Assembly (NCBI GenBank): GCA_016744925.1
Contig: JADGDJ010000005.1
Coordinates: 1-35,956, forward strand
Source of the DNA: Spirochaetaceae bacterium
GTDB lineage: Bacteria > Spirochaetota > Spirochaetia > DSM-2461
Direction of reading: 5' to 3'
Length of the DNA stretch: 35,956 bases
Shown: positions 16,207 through 25,373 of the stretch, piece after piece
Layout of the letters: every line of letters begins with the position of its first letter
Position numbering within the stretch: the stretch's first letter is position 1
The notes under the pieces: model-generated
The model's input: only the letters and a program-made list of their open reading frames with translations
Databases searched by the model: none
Told to the model about the DNA's origin: nothing
Translations under genes and position numbers: made by a program

Positions 16207-16848
16207 ATGACAACTGTAATGATAGCATCAGACAATGAAGATTTATGTGATAATATCAAAGCTATAATTGACCTGAAGAGGGATCTGTTTCCCATGATTT
16301 GCCGGAATACATATGATGATATTCTAGAGAACTGTAAAATCCTTTTACCTCAATTTATTGTAATCGATCTCATCGAAAATTATAGTGAGGGATTAGATCT
16401 CGTAGAAAAAATTAAGAAGCAATTCAATGGAATTCAAATTATTGCTGTTACAATTTCAGAAGATAAAAATATTCTCATCGATGCTTTCAGGAGAGGTGTT
16501 GATGGATATCTTGTTAAAGAAGGTTTGTTTAATGAAATTTACCGTTGTGTCTATACTTTGCTGCAAGGTGATAAATATATCTCTTTGAAGATTGTCAGTA
16601 ATGTCCTGCATTATTATATTAACGCACCGGAAAAAGATTTGGAATTGTCTTTAATTCTCAGTGGGAAAGAGAAAGAGCACATCACCCACATAGCCAATGG
16701 ACTCAATGCAAAAGAGATAGCTCATAAGATGGAAATTAGCAAAAAAACAGTTGATAACTACAGAAATAAAATAATGAATAAGTTGAATTTAAAAAGCACT
16801 GCAGATATTGTGAAATTTGCCATAAGAGAACAACTCATAAGGCTTTAA
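16207..16848 (+). CDS. NarL/LuxR-family response regulator
   Basis: This 213-residue protein has an N-terminal receiver domain (1-120) and a LuxR helix-turn-helix (about 148-205; AKEIAHKMEISKKTVDNYRN). The receiver keeps the likely phosphoacceptor D54 in FIVIDLIEN, the acidic pocket (D9, E11) and a conserved lysine near 107 in GYLVKEG. It may therefore be phosphorylated by a histidine kinase, but no kinase lies in this window. It has its own promoter with no Shine-Dalgarno. It is expressed away from lnt by 42 bases and convergent to the DUF115 gene. Its targets cannot be inferred. Confidence 0.9.
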   Translation: MTTVMIASDNEDLCDNIKAIIDLKRDLFPMICRNTYDDILENCKILLPQFIVIDLIENYSEGLDLVEKIKKQFNGIQIIAVTISEDKNILIDAFRRGVDGYLVKEGLFNEIYRCVYTLLQGDKYISLKIVSNVLHYYINAPEKDLELSLILSGKEKEHITHIANGLNAKEIAHKMEISKKTVDNYRNKIMNKLNLKSTADIVKFAIREQLIRL

Positions 16849-16867
16849 ATTATAAAATGAAAAAAAA

Positions 16868-16906
16868 CGGCTCTGCAGGTTCTGGACGTCGACACCTGCA
16901 AAACCG
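16868..16906. other. Hairpin between convergent genes
   Basis: TGCAGGT (16874-16880) pairs with ACCTGCA (16894-16900), extended outside by CGG/CCG across a small internal loop. There is an A-tract before it but no clean T-tract after it, so it could be a weak terminator for the minus strand or a structural 3' end. It lies between the LuxR gene and the end of the DUF115 gene. Confidence 0.4.
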
Positions 16907-16994
16907 CATATTCCTTTTGAATAACATTGAAAGAATATGATTATCTCTTTTAAAATCGGTAGTGTAGAGAAATCCTTAAGCTTTTTTTTGATTT

Positions 16995-18794
16995 TTACTG
17001 TGTTTTTTCCAAAAGATTTAGATGAAATAGAACAGAGTTATGCAATTCTCTGTAGAGATTAATGGAGTTGTTTATGATCTCGACTCCCTTTTTTTCTGAA
17101 TTATCTCTGATAATGCCGGAGATAAAGTTCTGTAGAATAAATCCCGCAATGTCCTTACTGACACTTTTGATAATTTTCTCATCAAGCTCTGTTAATTTGT
17201 CTAGATAGGGCTGAAGGTCTTCTCTATTTTCAAAAGCTATTTTAAGCGATTGTGTACCCTTTAAACCTACTTCTGAAAGTCCTTTGAGGTGTCTAAGACC
17301 GGCAAGTAATTCATTCATTGCCGCATCGAGTTTTTCCAAAAGAGAATTTGGGGTTTGTATTTGCAGCACTGTTTTAAGAGCATCATTCAGATCATCCCGT
17401 ATTATTGGTTTTTCAAGAGCTTCCTTTAGGAATTTTTTAGGCATACCCTGTATTTTTATACCCCCTTCGGAAAGATTCCAGCTGCGTATATTTTTGTAGT
17501 TTAACATTTGTTCTTCAAACCATCGTGAGTAAACCGACATTCTTTTATCGGTCCAGGTAAGTGTACCGCTATTAGATTCTACTGCACTTAATCCGGCATC
17601 ATTGAGCGCATGCCATGAAAATGTTTCAGAGGGACTGACTCTTTCTGAAAGCCAGTGAGCTCTCTGCTCAAAAAAACTCCCTCTGCAATGTGTCTGCTTT
17701 CCCGGGAAACCGAGATCGAGTCCCGTACACCAGATGTCGTCAATGTTTAAGGTCCGGCAAAAATCCCATGCTGCAGTGGCAACTGAGCCTCCGGCTTTTA
17801 ATTTACCTTTTATTTCAGTCTTTTCCTCGAGATAAAGACCCAGCGGGAAGGACGATGAACAGAGGAAAGTCTTACCTGTGATCTGCCTGAATACTGTCGG
17901 GTAGGTTGAGGTTTCCGATAGAAGTATCGTTTTGTTTGTTTTGCAGCGATCCAGATGACGACTATTCCAATACTGTGGATCGACGACAACTGTAAAGTCA
18001 GGTTCTATGCCCGCATCGATGCAGGCTCTCAGTGAAGTATCTACAGCTATTGTGAGAAATCGTTTTTGCAATTCTTTCAAATGGGGCTTGACCTGATCAA
18101 GCGAGGGACCGGCAGCTATTAAAAGGGCGGGATATGAAGATAACAAATCTTTAAGAGTGTTAATTCCCGGCGCGTCTGCCAATTGTCTGGCATTTTCAGA
18201 AAGATTTCTGACCCAGAGCTTGCCGAAACGTTTTAATGTGCTGAGATTGATCTCTTTTCTCGAGGCATAATTCTGAATGAAGATTTCTAGATGTTCGTAA
18301 AAGGTCTGTTTAATACTATAGAGAGAGCGGAGTATGATTAATTGTACAATTTTCCCAGGATGCTGTTCCAGAAAAAGAGAACAATCCTCCGGCTCTCCTC
18401 CTATCAAAAAACGAACTCGCGAGCATTGAATCAAGGATGAAAGTTCTCGTTCGTGAAGGGCCAAAATAAAAAGATCAATATCAGGCTCTACTATAATTAT
18501 ATCTCTGACGTTATCGATTCGTATGAATTCTTCTGCATGGTAACCTAAACCCAAACCTGCAAAAATTACAATCCCGGCTTCCGGGGAAATTTTTCCTGAG
18601 ATAAACCGTGAAGCTTCCCTTCGGGGATCAAATTTTGAATGAATATATGTTCCATTAATCTGCAATGTGGGATCTCCACTTCTGCTTATTTCTGCAGAAT
18701 AATGTAGCGTATTTGATGAATAGGATAAGATCATGTCATGTAAATAGGGGAATCTTCTTTTAAGGAGATTCATATTGGAATTAAAAAGATTCAT
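16995..18794 (-). CDS. DUF115/Maf-like (6-hydroxymethylpterin pyrophosphokinase MptE-like) protein
   Basis: This 599-residue protein has the DUF115 core around residues 210-400. It includes LLIAAGPSLDQVKPHL, then IAVDTSLRACIDAGIEPDF and VVVDPQYWN. An N-terminal nucleotide-fold stretch is IVIFAGLGLGYHAEEF. Bacterial DUF115 proteins are the motility-associated factors (Maf) that transfer nonulosonic acids to flagellins, or related glycosyltransferases. The archaeal branch makes pterins. The start is ATG 18794, which overlaps the PBP stop as ATGA. An upstream ATG at 18866 would read through the PBP gene in another frame. Being third in an operon with lepB and the PBP gene, rather than beside flagellin genes, is notable. 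The exact donor and acceptor are unknown. Confidence 0.75.
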   Translation of the reverse strand: MNLFNSNMNLLKRRFPYLHDMILSYSSNTLHYSAEISRSGDPTLQINGTYIHSKFDPRREASRFISGKISPEAGIVIFAGLGLGYHAEEFIRIDNVRDIIIVEPDIDLFILALHERELSSLIQCSRVRFLIGGEPEDCSLFLEQHPGKIVQLIILRSLYSIKQTFYEHLEIFIQNYASRKEINLSTLKRFGKLWVRNLSENARQLADAPGINTLKDLLSSYPALLIAAGPSLDQVKPHLKELQKRFLTIAVDTSLRACIDAGIEPDFTVVVDPQYWNSRHLDRCKTNKTILLSETSTYPTVFRQITGKTFLCSSSFPLGLYLEEKTEIKGKLKAGGSVATAAWDFCRTLNIDDIWCTGLDLGFPGKQTHCRGSFFEQRAHWLSERVSPSETFSWHALNDAGLSAVESNSGTLTWTDKRMSVYSRWFEEQMLNYKNIRSWNLSEGGIKIQGMPKKFLKEALEKPIIRDDLNDALKTVLQIQTPNSLLEKLDAAMNELLAGLRHLKGLSEVGLKGTQSLKIAFENREDLQPYLDKLTELDEKIIKSVSKDIAGFILQNFISGIIRDNSEKKGVEIINNSINLYRELHNSVLFHLNLLEKTQ

Positions 18795-20662
18795 TTCATT
18801 TCCACATAGACAGTCATATTTTTTGTTATTACAGTTCCTGCAGGAGGAAATTGATAGACGACCCATCCGTCACCGTTCAGATTGCTTCGGAGATTGTATT
18901 CTTTGATAAAATTTAAAACAGAGCGTTTATCTGATCCGGTCATGTCAGGCATTTCACCATCGAGTGCCTCTAGCTTCTCACGGCTCAATCTGATGTTTCC
19001 CGTATGGATAAATTTTTTGGAATTGGATAGATTAAGACCAAGAATAGGTATCAGCTCTTCAGCCAGTTCCTTTACCATAGGAGAACCAATACGTCCCCCA
19101 TATGTGTAATCTCCCATAGGCCTGTCAATTACAATATAGACAATAATTTCCGGGTCTTCTGTGGGGAAAATTGCTAAAATGGAACCTAGGAAATCTGTTG
19201 TAGAATACAAGCCTGTATCTCTATCGTAAGCCTGAGCAGTTCCTGTTTTGGCAGAAATGTTAAATCCCTCAATTTTAGCTCTTCTGGCAGTTCCTTGTTC
19301 GGTTACTTTCTGCATCATTTCTAATACAGAATCAGCTACTTCCGGCGATATTACTTCTCGGATGGGTTCCCTGCCATATTCTTTAATGAGTGTTCCATCA
19401 GGAGCTATAATTTTTTTAATAATTTGAGGTTTTAACAGAATCCCGCTATTGGCGAAAACCGTTGAGGCTGTAATCATTTGTATGGCTGAAGTTGCAATTT
19501 CCTGTCCAAATGAAATTGTAGGTTTGGTCCTCGCATTCCACTTTGAAGGTTCACTTAAGATTCCGTTGGATTCACCGTTTAAAGGGATTCCAGTTGTTTG
19601 TCCAAAACCGAAGTTTTTGAGGATTTTATAATAATCATTTGATTCTACAGTTTCCGACATATAAGATACGCCTACATTGCTCGAGTTTATAAGAGTTGTT
19701 TCGGCATTTAAAATTCCGTAATTTCCAAGGTCTGTTATGGGTGTAATATCATATTTTCTAAAAATATCGGGATTGTATCCTCCCGATGTATCAAATGTAT
19801 CTTCCTTAGTGATGCCGTTTAATTCAAGAAATGAAGCTACAGAAAATATTTTAAAGACTGAGCCCGGTTCATAGGCAAATGAAACCGGATAATTTTCTCT
19901 ATTTGATAGAGGGTATTTCTGAAAATTATTGGGATCGAAAGTGGGGATGGATACATAACTGAGGATCTCTCCTGTTTTTGCTCCCATTACAAGAATCATG
20001 ACTTTGTCAGCCTTGTTTTCAATATAGGCCTTTTCGGCAATCTGCTCTACAATATATTGTATGTTCAGGTCGATCGTTAAATATACCTGATTTCCATAAA
20101 GTATATCCTGTTTCCCTGAAATTACGGGAGGGGATAAAATGCTGTTAAATCTGTATTCGATCCCTTCCAGACCGACATTGTCTGTTCCTGTATAACCTAT
20201 GACATGGGATGCCAATTCTTTTTCCGGGTAATTTCGCCCGTATTCAGGTTTTATAGATATTCCCTTGAGAAATCCTCTGTTCAGCAAATCCTTTATTTTT
20301 TCAGTTTCTGTGGGAGATATTTTTCTTTTCACATAGATGAAATTTGTTTTTTCAGTTGTAGTAAAAAGCTCCAAAAGCGATTCGTATTCGATTTCTGTTA
20401 AATTTTCCGAAAGTAAAAGAGCCGTTTCTTCGGGATTCTCAAGATTGGGAAGCCAAGTTTCAACGGAATTCAATTCGGTCTGCAGGGCGAGTAATCGTCC
20501 GTTTCTATCGAGGATAGGACCTCGTTCAACCTGAGGAAAATTTACAGTATTGTTGTCGGGAGCTGGTACGAGCATAATAGCAGCATATCTGCCGAGAACA
20601 GTTATTGAGACAATAGTTAAAATAATAAAGAATATCTTAAACCGCTTTTCTATATAGATCAT
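18791..20662 (-). CDS. ftsI: Class B penicillin-binding protein (FtsI/PBP2-type) with C-terminal PASTA domain
   Basis: This 623-residue peptidoglycan transpeptidase has one N-terminal membrane anchor (about residues 8-31), a pedestal or dimerisation domain (starting ERGPILDRNGRLLA) and a transpeptidase domain. The active-site motifs are all present: S268-x-x-K271 in PGSVFKIF, S327-S328-N329 and K472-T473-G474 in AKTGTAQ. A single PASTA domain closes the protein (about 565-623; GDGWVVYQFPPAGTVI), which is typical of division-type FtsI/PBP proteins in several phyla. It crosslinks septal or side-wall peptidoglycan in the periplasm. It overlaps lepB by four bases at the start and the DUF115 gene by four at the end, so all three are coupled. 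Assignment to ftsI rather than another class B PBP is probable, not certain. Confidence 0.88.
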   Translation of the reverse strand: MIYIEKRFKIFFIILTIVSITVLGRYAAIMLVPAPDNNTVNFPQVERGPILDRNGRLLALQTELNSVETWLPNLENPEETALLLSENLTEIEYESLLELFTTTEKTNFIYVKRKISPTETEKIKDLLNRGFLKGISIKPEYGRNYPEKELASHVIGYTGTDNVGLEGIEYRFNSILSPPVISGKQDILYGNQVYLTIDLNIQYIVEQIAEKAYIENKADKVMILVMGAKTGEILSYVSIPTFDPNNFQKYPLSNRENYPVSFAYEPGSVFKIFSVASFLELNGITKEDTFDTSGGYNPDIFRKYDITPITDLGNYGILNAETTLINSSNVGVSYMSETVESNDYYKILKNFGFGQTTGIPLNGESNGILSEPSKWNARTKPTISFGQEIATSAIQMITASTVFANSGILLKPQIIKKIIAPDGTLIKEYGREPIREVISPEVADSVLEMMQKVTEQGTARRAKIEGFNISAKTGTAQAYDRDTGLYSTTDFLGSILAIFPTEDPEIIVYIVIDRPMGDYTYGGRIGSPMVKELAEELIPILGLNLSNSKKFIHTGNIRLSREKLEALDGEMPDMTGSDKRSVLNFIKEYNLRSNLNGDGWVVYQFPPAGTVITKNMTVYVEMK

Positions 20663-21114
20663 TTTATCAGTAGGACTCTTCCTTTCAAATTCTTTATGAA
20701 AACAGGACCGTAATCTCTCGAGTCATGTGAATTAAATATATTATCACCGGCTGCAAAAAACATATTTTCTGGAATATAGTCAAAAGCTGACAGTCTTTTT
20801 AACTGTTTACCCGTCAAAGGAATCCTCCGTCTGGAAGTTATTAGAGAGCCATTGTTAATTATCACTTTATCTCCCGGTGACAGTATACATCTTTTAACGA
20901 CAAGTCTGCTGTCCTCCGGGTTTTCAAATACGACAATATCCCCATTCCTGGGACTTTTTTCTTTGATTATCAGAATGGTCTGCCCATTGTATAAGTATGG
21001 TTCCATGGAGTTTTCATGAACCTGATATATCTTAAAAAAACTGACACAGATAAATAGTGCAAAAGCTGATGCAGTAATGAATAATAGTATTTGCTTTGAC
21101 AATGAATACACCAT
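20659..21114 (-). CDS. lepB: Signal peptidase I
   Basis: This compact 151-residue membrane protease has one N-terminal membrane helix (about 8-27) and the S26 catalytic dyad. The nucleophile S36 lies in HENSMEPYL and the general base K74 in LVVKRCILSPGD. The later conserved box appears as GDNIFNSHDSRDYGPV. It removes signal peptides of exported proteins such as the solute-binding protein in this window. The length is at the small end of the family but contains all motifs. No clear Shine-Dalgarno precedes ATG 21114. A weak TCGACA-17-TAATAT promoter may end 10 bases upstream. It is the first gene of the lepB-ftsI-DUF115 operon. Confidence 0.92.
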   Translation of the reverse strand: MVYSLSKQILLFITASAFALFICVSFFKIYQVHENSMEPYLYNGQTILIIKEKSPRNGDIVVFENPEDSRLVVKRCILSPGDKVIINNGSLITSRRRIPLTGKQLKRLSAFDYIPENMFFAAGDNIFNSHDSRDYGPVFIKNLKGRVLLIK

Positions 21115-21171
21115 AATTAAAACAATATTAATATAGGGAAGGGAAATTGTCGATACACAACATATAGTATT

Positions 21172-22233
21172 ATGGTTGTATCAGTAGATTCTCAGAAAAT
21201 ATTAAAAAAGAAACGGCAGTATAAAGGCCGGAAAGTCTCATCATATTCTCCTATGAAGAGATCCCTGAATTTGAAGAGGACCCCGATTTCTCTTTACTTT
21301 CTTCCTTTTATCTCAGCTTTGTTTATATTTTCTATATACATCAATATCAGTGATGTTTTCTGGCAAATAAAAACTCCTGAAATGACACTTCATAATTTTG
21401 TTCTACCTGATGATATCGGTACCAGGAGTAAAAACAATAGGTCATTGAGAGCATTTGTCGATATACCGCTCCCTGAAAATCCACAGAAGGGATCATCTAA
21501 TCCAGAAGGATCTTTTTATCTTTCTAGCTATATTGTGAGAGAGGATGACAGGTATTCAATAATTGCAGAAAAATTTAATTTAACACTGGATTCTCTGCTC
21601 TCCGTAAATCATATTGATTCAAGTTCTTTACCGATACCGGGGATTGAAATAAAAATACCCAATATTTCCGGAATTTATTACAGGGTTCTCAAAGGTGATA
21701 CGCTGACATCTATTTCAACGAAGTTTAATTTGGATTTGCAGGAAATCACTCATGTTAATCAGTTGTTTTCATCAGTGATACACACTGGTGAGGAGTTATT
21801 TCTTCCCGAGATAGCTATGGATAAAGACAAAATCAATAAATTAATTCAAAACAGATTTACAATTCCTTCCGCTGGATCGGTTAAAAATAATTATGGAAGT
21901 TCCATTGATCCTACGACAGGTCTAAAGAATTACAGCTATGGAATCGATATTATAAATAGCAGGGGAACTGCAGTTTATGCATCGAAAGCGGGTATTGTAA
22001 AAAATACATCGTACAATTCTTATTTTGGACGTGTTGTATTGCTTAATCACAGTGGTTCTTTTCAGAGTATGTATGGCTGTCTTGACAGCATTGTTGTAGA
22101 GCCGGGACAAGTTGTCGAGAGAGGAGAACTTCTGGGATACATAGGTAACAGTGGCTTTAAAACATACGAACATTTGCAATTTTCCATTTTCAAAGATAAA
22201 GAAGATGTTGATACATTAGAATATATATTTTAG
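21172..22233 (+). CDS. Membrane-anchored LysM protein with degenerate M23 (LytM) domain
   Basis: This 353-residue protein has a cytoplasmic basic tail, one membrane anchor (about 41-59), two LysM peptidoglycan-binding repeats (about 112-156 and 168-212; YRVLKGDTLTSISTKFNL) and a C-terminal LytM-like fold (about 235-350). The fold is kept (GTAVYASKAGIV, GRVVLLNHSG, GQVVERGELLGYIGNSG) but the zinc site is not. The HxxxD motif is S255-YGI-D259, the YxH motif is YGC with C303, and HxH is H334-L-Q336. It is therefore probably non-catalytic, like EnvC or NlpD, which activate amidases for cell separation. It is divergent from lepB/ftsI. The role is inferred from these losses. Confidence 0.88.
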   Translation: MVVSVDSQKILKKKRQYKGRKVSSYSPMKRSLNLKRTPISLYFLPFISALFIFSIYINISDVFWQIKTPEMTLHNFVLPDDIGTRSKNNRSLRAFVDIPLPENPQKGSSNPEGSFYLSSYIVREDDRYSIIAEKFNLTLDSLLSVNHIDSSSLPIPGIEIKIPNISGIYYRVLKGDTLTSISTKFNLDLQEITHVNQLFSSVIHTGEELFLPEIAMDKDKINKLIQNRFTIPSAGSVKNNYGSSIDPTTGLKNYSYGIDIINSRGTAVYASKAGIVKNTSYNSYFGRVVLLNHSGSFQSMYGCLDSIVVEPGQVVERGELLGYIGNSGFKTYEHLQFSIFKDKEDVDTLEYIF

Positions 22234-22283
22234 AATGATATATTCGTAATTATTTATAGATTTAAAACTTAAAGGAGAAAGAT

Positions 22284-22433
22284 GTGCGAAAACTCATGTT
22301 CTTTCTAATTGGTCTACTGGCGGTATTTAATCTGATCAGTGCTTATGCCAGTTATAATACTGATAGATATGAAAATGTTGAAGAGTCAGCAGGAACTGAA
22401 ATAGTTGAAGAATTTGATAATTCCCAAAATTGA
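22284..22433 (+). CDS. Small exported peptide (49 residues), unknown
   Basis: A short frame with a GTG start at 22284, set 6 bases after a strong AAAGGAGA. The product begins VRKLMFFLIGLLAVFNLISA, a good signal peptide, with cleavage likely near AYA-S. The mature part is about 26 acidic residues (E- and D-rich, ending EFDNSQN). It ends before a strong terminator and starts 50 bases after the LysM/M23 gene, so it may be co-transcribed with it. The ribosome binding site, signal peptide and terminator together make it more likely real than chance. No family is recognised. An ATG at 22282 in another frame gives only an eight-residue peptide. Confidence 0.6.
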   Translation: MRKLMFFLIGLLAVFNLISAYASYNTDRYENVEESAGTEIVEEFDNSQN

Positions 22434-22475
22434 AAATATTTCGGAAGCAATCTTTCCCGAAAATTATTGTTGTAA

Positions 22476-22508
22476 AAAAAAAGCTGATCATTATGATCAG
22501 CTTTTTTT
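22476..22508. terminator. Bidirectional terminator between the small peptide gene and secA
   Basis: An A-tract with GCTGATCA, loop TTA, TGATCAGC and a T-tract form a long stem flanked by A and T runs. It serves both the rightward transcript and the end of secA. Confidence 0.9.
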
Positions 22509-22523
22509 ATCTCTAAATATTAG

Positions 22524-25280
22524 TTATGCACCATGGCATTTTTTATATTTCTTTCCACTTCCACAGGGGCAGAGGTCGTTTCTTCCTACTTTGGGTTCTG
22601 TTCTTTTCACCTGAATAGCTTTTCCAGCAGCAGCTGCACTTTCCTGGTTCTTTACAGCTCCAAATGAACCGATAGCTTTATGATCCGCATTTGAAGTATT
22701 CATTTTACCCTGATGTCCTCTTCGTGTTGCAGGATCTCTTTCTTTACGGATTTTTACTTTGAAAATCTTTCTTGTTACGGAAATCTTCACATCTTCATTC
22801 AGCTGACTGAAAATTTCAAATCCCTCCCGTTTGTATTCGACAAGGGGGTTTTTCTGAGCGTAGGATCTAAGGGAAACAGCTTCACGAAGAGCGTCGAGAT
22901 TTTCCAGATGCTCCTGCCATTTCTGATCGAGATTCCGGAGGTAGTCAAAAGTTATGAATTGTTTTATCTGTTCTTTTCCGACGGTGTTTATCTTGTCGTC
23001 CATTTCAGATTTTATTTTATCCAGTACCTGGGTTTCCAATGCATTGGGATCCAGGGCAATAAGCTCATCAGCGGATCCTTCGGGAACAAAAAGGAAATTG
23101 TTTTTCAATCGATCTATGAGGCGAAAAACGGCTTCTTCTTTTTTCTTATGTTTCATATCATTTTTGAAATCGCTGAACAGAATACGACCAATTTCATAAC
23201 CAGTTTCAATAATTTCATCAGTAAGAGTTTCTTTAGTGAGGATGCTGTCTCTTAACTCATATATGAAATTCCTCTGTTTGCTGAGAACATCGTCATAATC
23301 CAGAAGGTGTTTACGTATCTCATAGTTTCGATCTTCGACCCGACTCTGTGCCCGCTCTATGGACCGGTTGATTAACTTGTGATAGATAGGTTCTCCACCT
23401 TCCATACCAAGTCGACCCATTATATTCTTAAATTTTTCACCACCGAATAATCGCATAAGGGTGTCATCTAGTGAAATGTAGAATTGTGAATGTCCGGGAT
23501 CACCCTGTCTTCCCGATCGACCTCTTAACTGATTGTCAATTCGACGCGACTCATGCCTCTCAGTACCTATGACATAGAGTCCTCCAAGATCTTTTATCTC
23601 CTTGTTATCAACTCTCCACGATACTGTTTCTTTTGTCAGAGCATCTTTGAATTGTTCTGGAGAAGCATCAGTACCTATCTTTTTGCGCACTCTGAATTCA
23701 AGACTACCGCCGAGTTTAATATCAGTACCTCGACCTGCCATATTTGTCGCAATTGTTATAGCACCTTTTGCTCCGGCATCACCAATTATCAATGCCTCAC
23801 GGTGGTGATTCTTGGCATTGAGTATCTCATGACGGATGCCTCTTTTTCTTAAGGTAGCAGATAATTTTTCAGATTTTTCAACAGAGACTGTACCGACGAG
23901 AATCGGTTGTCCTGTGTTGTGAATGCGTTCGATATCATCACAGATTGCATTGAATTTAAAATCTTCCGTCAGATAAATGACATCATCATCATCAATCCTT
24001 TTAAGAGGGCGGTTTGTTGGGATAACAACAACATCGAGTTCATAAATTTTGGTAAATTCTCTCGCTTCTGTATCAGCTGTCCCCGTCATACCTGAAATCT
24101 TATTGTACATTCTGAAATAATTTTGGAAAGTAATTGAGGCAAGAGTACGATTTCTTTTGGCAATTTTTATATTTTCTTTCGCTTCGATAGCCTGGTGCAG
24201 ACCTTCAGAATATCTTCTACCATGCAGGACGCGACCGGTGAACTCATCGACTATCTGTACCAGATTATCCTGAATTACATAATCGACATCGAGATGAAAT
24301 AGATGATGTGCTTTCATCGCTTGTGTTATGTAGTGAATCCATTCAAAATTCTGTTCGTCAAAAAGGGACCCCTGGATTTCATTTCTTTTTAAAAGCTGAT
24401 CTTCAATATGATTCATTCCCTCGTCGGTAAAGAGAACTCTTTTGCTCTTTTCCTCTAGTTTGTAGTCACCGGGAGGCTGTTCTTTTGATAAGGGATCATC
24501 CAGGGGATATTCTCCCGTTTCAGGATCTTTTTCGCATTCTACTAATTTATTTATAAGCTGATCGGCTACATTGAATTTAACTGTTGCTTCTTCTACTGCA
24601 CCGGAAATGATCAGCGGAGTTCTCGCTTCATCGATTAGAATGGAGTCAATTTCATCAATGATACAATAGTTGTGGTGCTTTTGGGATTTTTTACTGAAAT
24701 CCCACCGCATGTTATCGCGAAGATAATCAAAACCGAATTCATTGTTCGTACCATAGGTTATATCTTTTGAATACTCGATTTGTCTTGTTTCAGGGTCCAT
24801 ATTGGAGAGAATAGCGCCGACAGAAACTCCCATATAGTTAAATACGGGTTCCATCCATTTCGCATCTCTTTCAGCCAGATAGTCATTGACTGTGACGACA
24901 TGTACTCCCAAACCTTCAAGAGCATTGAGATAGGCGGCTGCAACACTGGAAAGAGTTTTACCTTCACCAGTTTTCATCTCCATTATTTTACCCTGATGCA
25001 GTACAATCCCGCCTAAGAGCTGTACATCGTAAGGTCTTTCTCCAAGAGTTCTTCGGGCTGCTTCTCTGGCAACCGCAAAAGATTCAGGAAGTAAATCGTC
25101 AGAAGTTTCTCCTTTTCTGATTCTCTCTTTGAACTGTTCAGTAATGAGAGGGAAGTCCTCTTCTTTCAGGGACATTGCCCAGGCTTCCTTCTCATTAATA
25201 TTGTGTAGCAGGGGAATCAGTTTTTTCAGATCCCTTTCATGTTTTGAACCAACTAAGGCAGTAACTATTTTATCTAACAT
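22524..25280 (-). CDS. secA: Preprotein translocase ATPase SecA
   Basis: This 918-residue motor drives proteins through SecYEG. The start is ATG 25280 ([21 protein letters not shown]), which matches the family N-terminus. An upstream in-frame TTG at 25316 is actually the -35 box of the promoter. Walker A is [10 protein letters not shown] near residue 100. Other family signatures are the [10 protein letters not shown] region, Walker [26 protein letters not shown] and [11 protein letters not shown]. The C-terminus carries the SecB/zinc motif [15 protein letters not shown]. No Shine-Dalgarno precedes the ATG. The length is normal for spirochaetes and Gram-negatives. Very confident. Confidence 0.98.
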   Translation of the reverse strand: MLDKIVTALVGSKHERDLKKLIPLLHNINEKEAWAMSLKEEDFPLITEQFKERIRKGETSDDLLPESFAVAREAARRTLGERPYDVQLLGGIVLHQGKIMEMKTGEGKTLSSVAAAYLNALEGLGVHVVTVNDYLAERDAKWMEPVFNYMGVSVGAILSNMDPETRQIEYSKDITYGTNNEFGFDYLRDNMRWDFSKKSQKHHNYCIIDEIDSILIDEARTPLIISGAVEEATVKFNVADQLINKLVECEKDPETGEYPLDDPLSKEQPPGDYKLEEKSKRVLFTDEGMNHIEDQLLKRNEIQGSLFDEQNFEWIHYITQAMKAHHLFHLDVDYVIQDNLVQIVDEFTGRVLHGRRYSEGLHQAIEAKENIKIAKRNRTLASITFQNYFRMYNKISGMTGTADTEAREFTKIYELDVVVIPTNRPLKRIDDDDVIYLTEDFKFNAICDDIERIHNTGQPILVGTVSVEKSEKLSATLRKRGIRHEILNAKNHHREALIIGDAGAKGAITIATNMAGRGTDIKLGGSLEFRVRKKIGTDASPEQFKDALTKETVSWRVDNKEIKDLGGLYVIGTERHESRRIDNQLRGRSGRQGDPGHSQFYISLDDTLMRLFGGEKFKNIMGRLGMEGGEPIYHKLINRSIERAQSRVEDRNYEIRKHLLDYDDVLSKQRNFIYELRDSILTKETLTDEIIETGYEIGRILFSDFKNDMKHKKKEEAVFRLIDRLKNNFLFVPEGSADELIALDPNALETQVLDKIKSEMDDKINTVGKEQIKQFITFDYLRNLDQKWQEHLENLDALREAVSLRSYAQKNPLVEYKREGFEIFSQLNEDVKISVTRKIFKVKIRKERDPATRRGHQGKMNTSNADHKAIGSFGAVKNQESAAAAGKAIQVKRTEPKVGRNDLCPCGSGKKYKKCHGA

Positions 25281-25287
25281 GTCTAGA

Positions 25288-25316
25288 AATGTACCGTTAT
25301 TTGAACCTGCCGTCAA
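25288..25316 (-). promoter_or_regulatory. secA promoter, leaderless type
   Basis: On the minus strand, TTGACG (25316-25311), a 17-base spacer and TACATT (25293-25288). The ATG at 25280 follows 7 bases later with no ribosome binding site. A perfect TTGACA at 25327-25332 on the plus strand lies back to back with it and may serve the divergent lipoprotein gene, although its -10 box is unclear. Confidence 0.5.
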
Positions 25317-25373
25317 GCGAGCCGGATTGACAATCTTTTATATGAATGCAAAAATCTTTTCCAGAGGTAGATA

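Noticed and set aside
18795-18866. Cysteine-rich N-terminus (SCRNCNN...CLCG) of the DUF115 protein
   Set aside because: It arises from reading the PBP PASTA domain in another frame. The ATGA overlap at 18794 gives a conventional coupled start.
22713-23255. Long plus-strand frames inside secA
   Set aside because: They are antisense to an unmistakable SecA, and their phenylalanine- and serine-rich products look like shadow translations.
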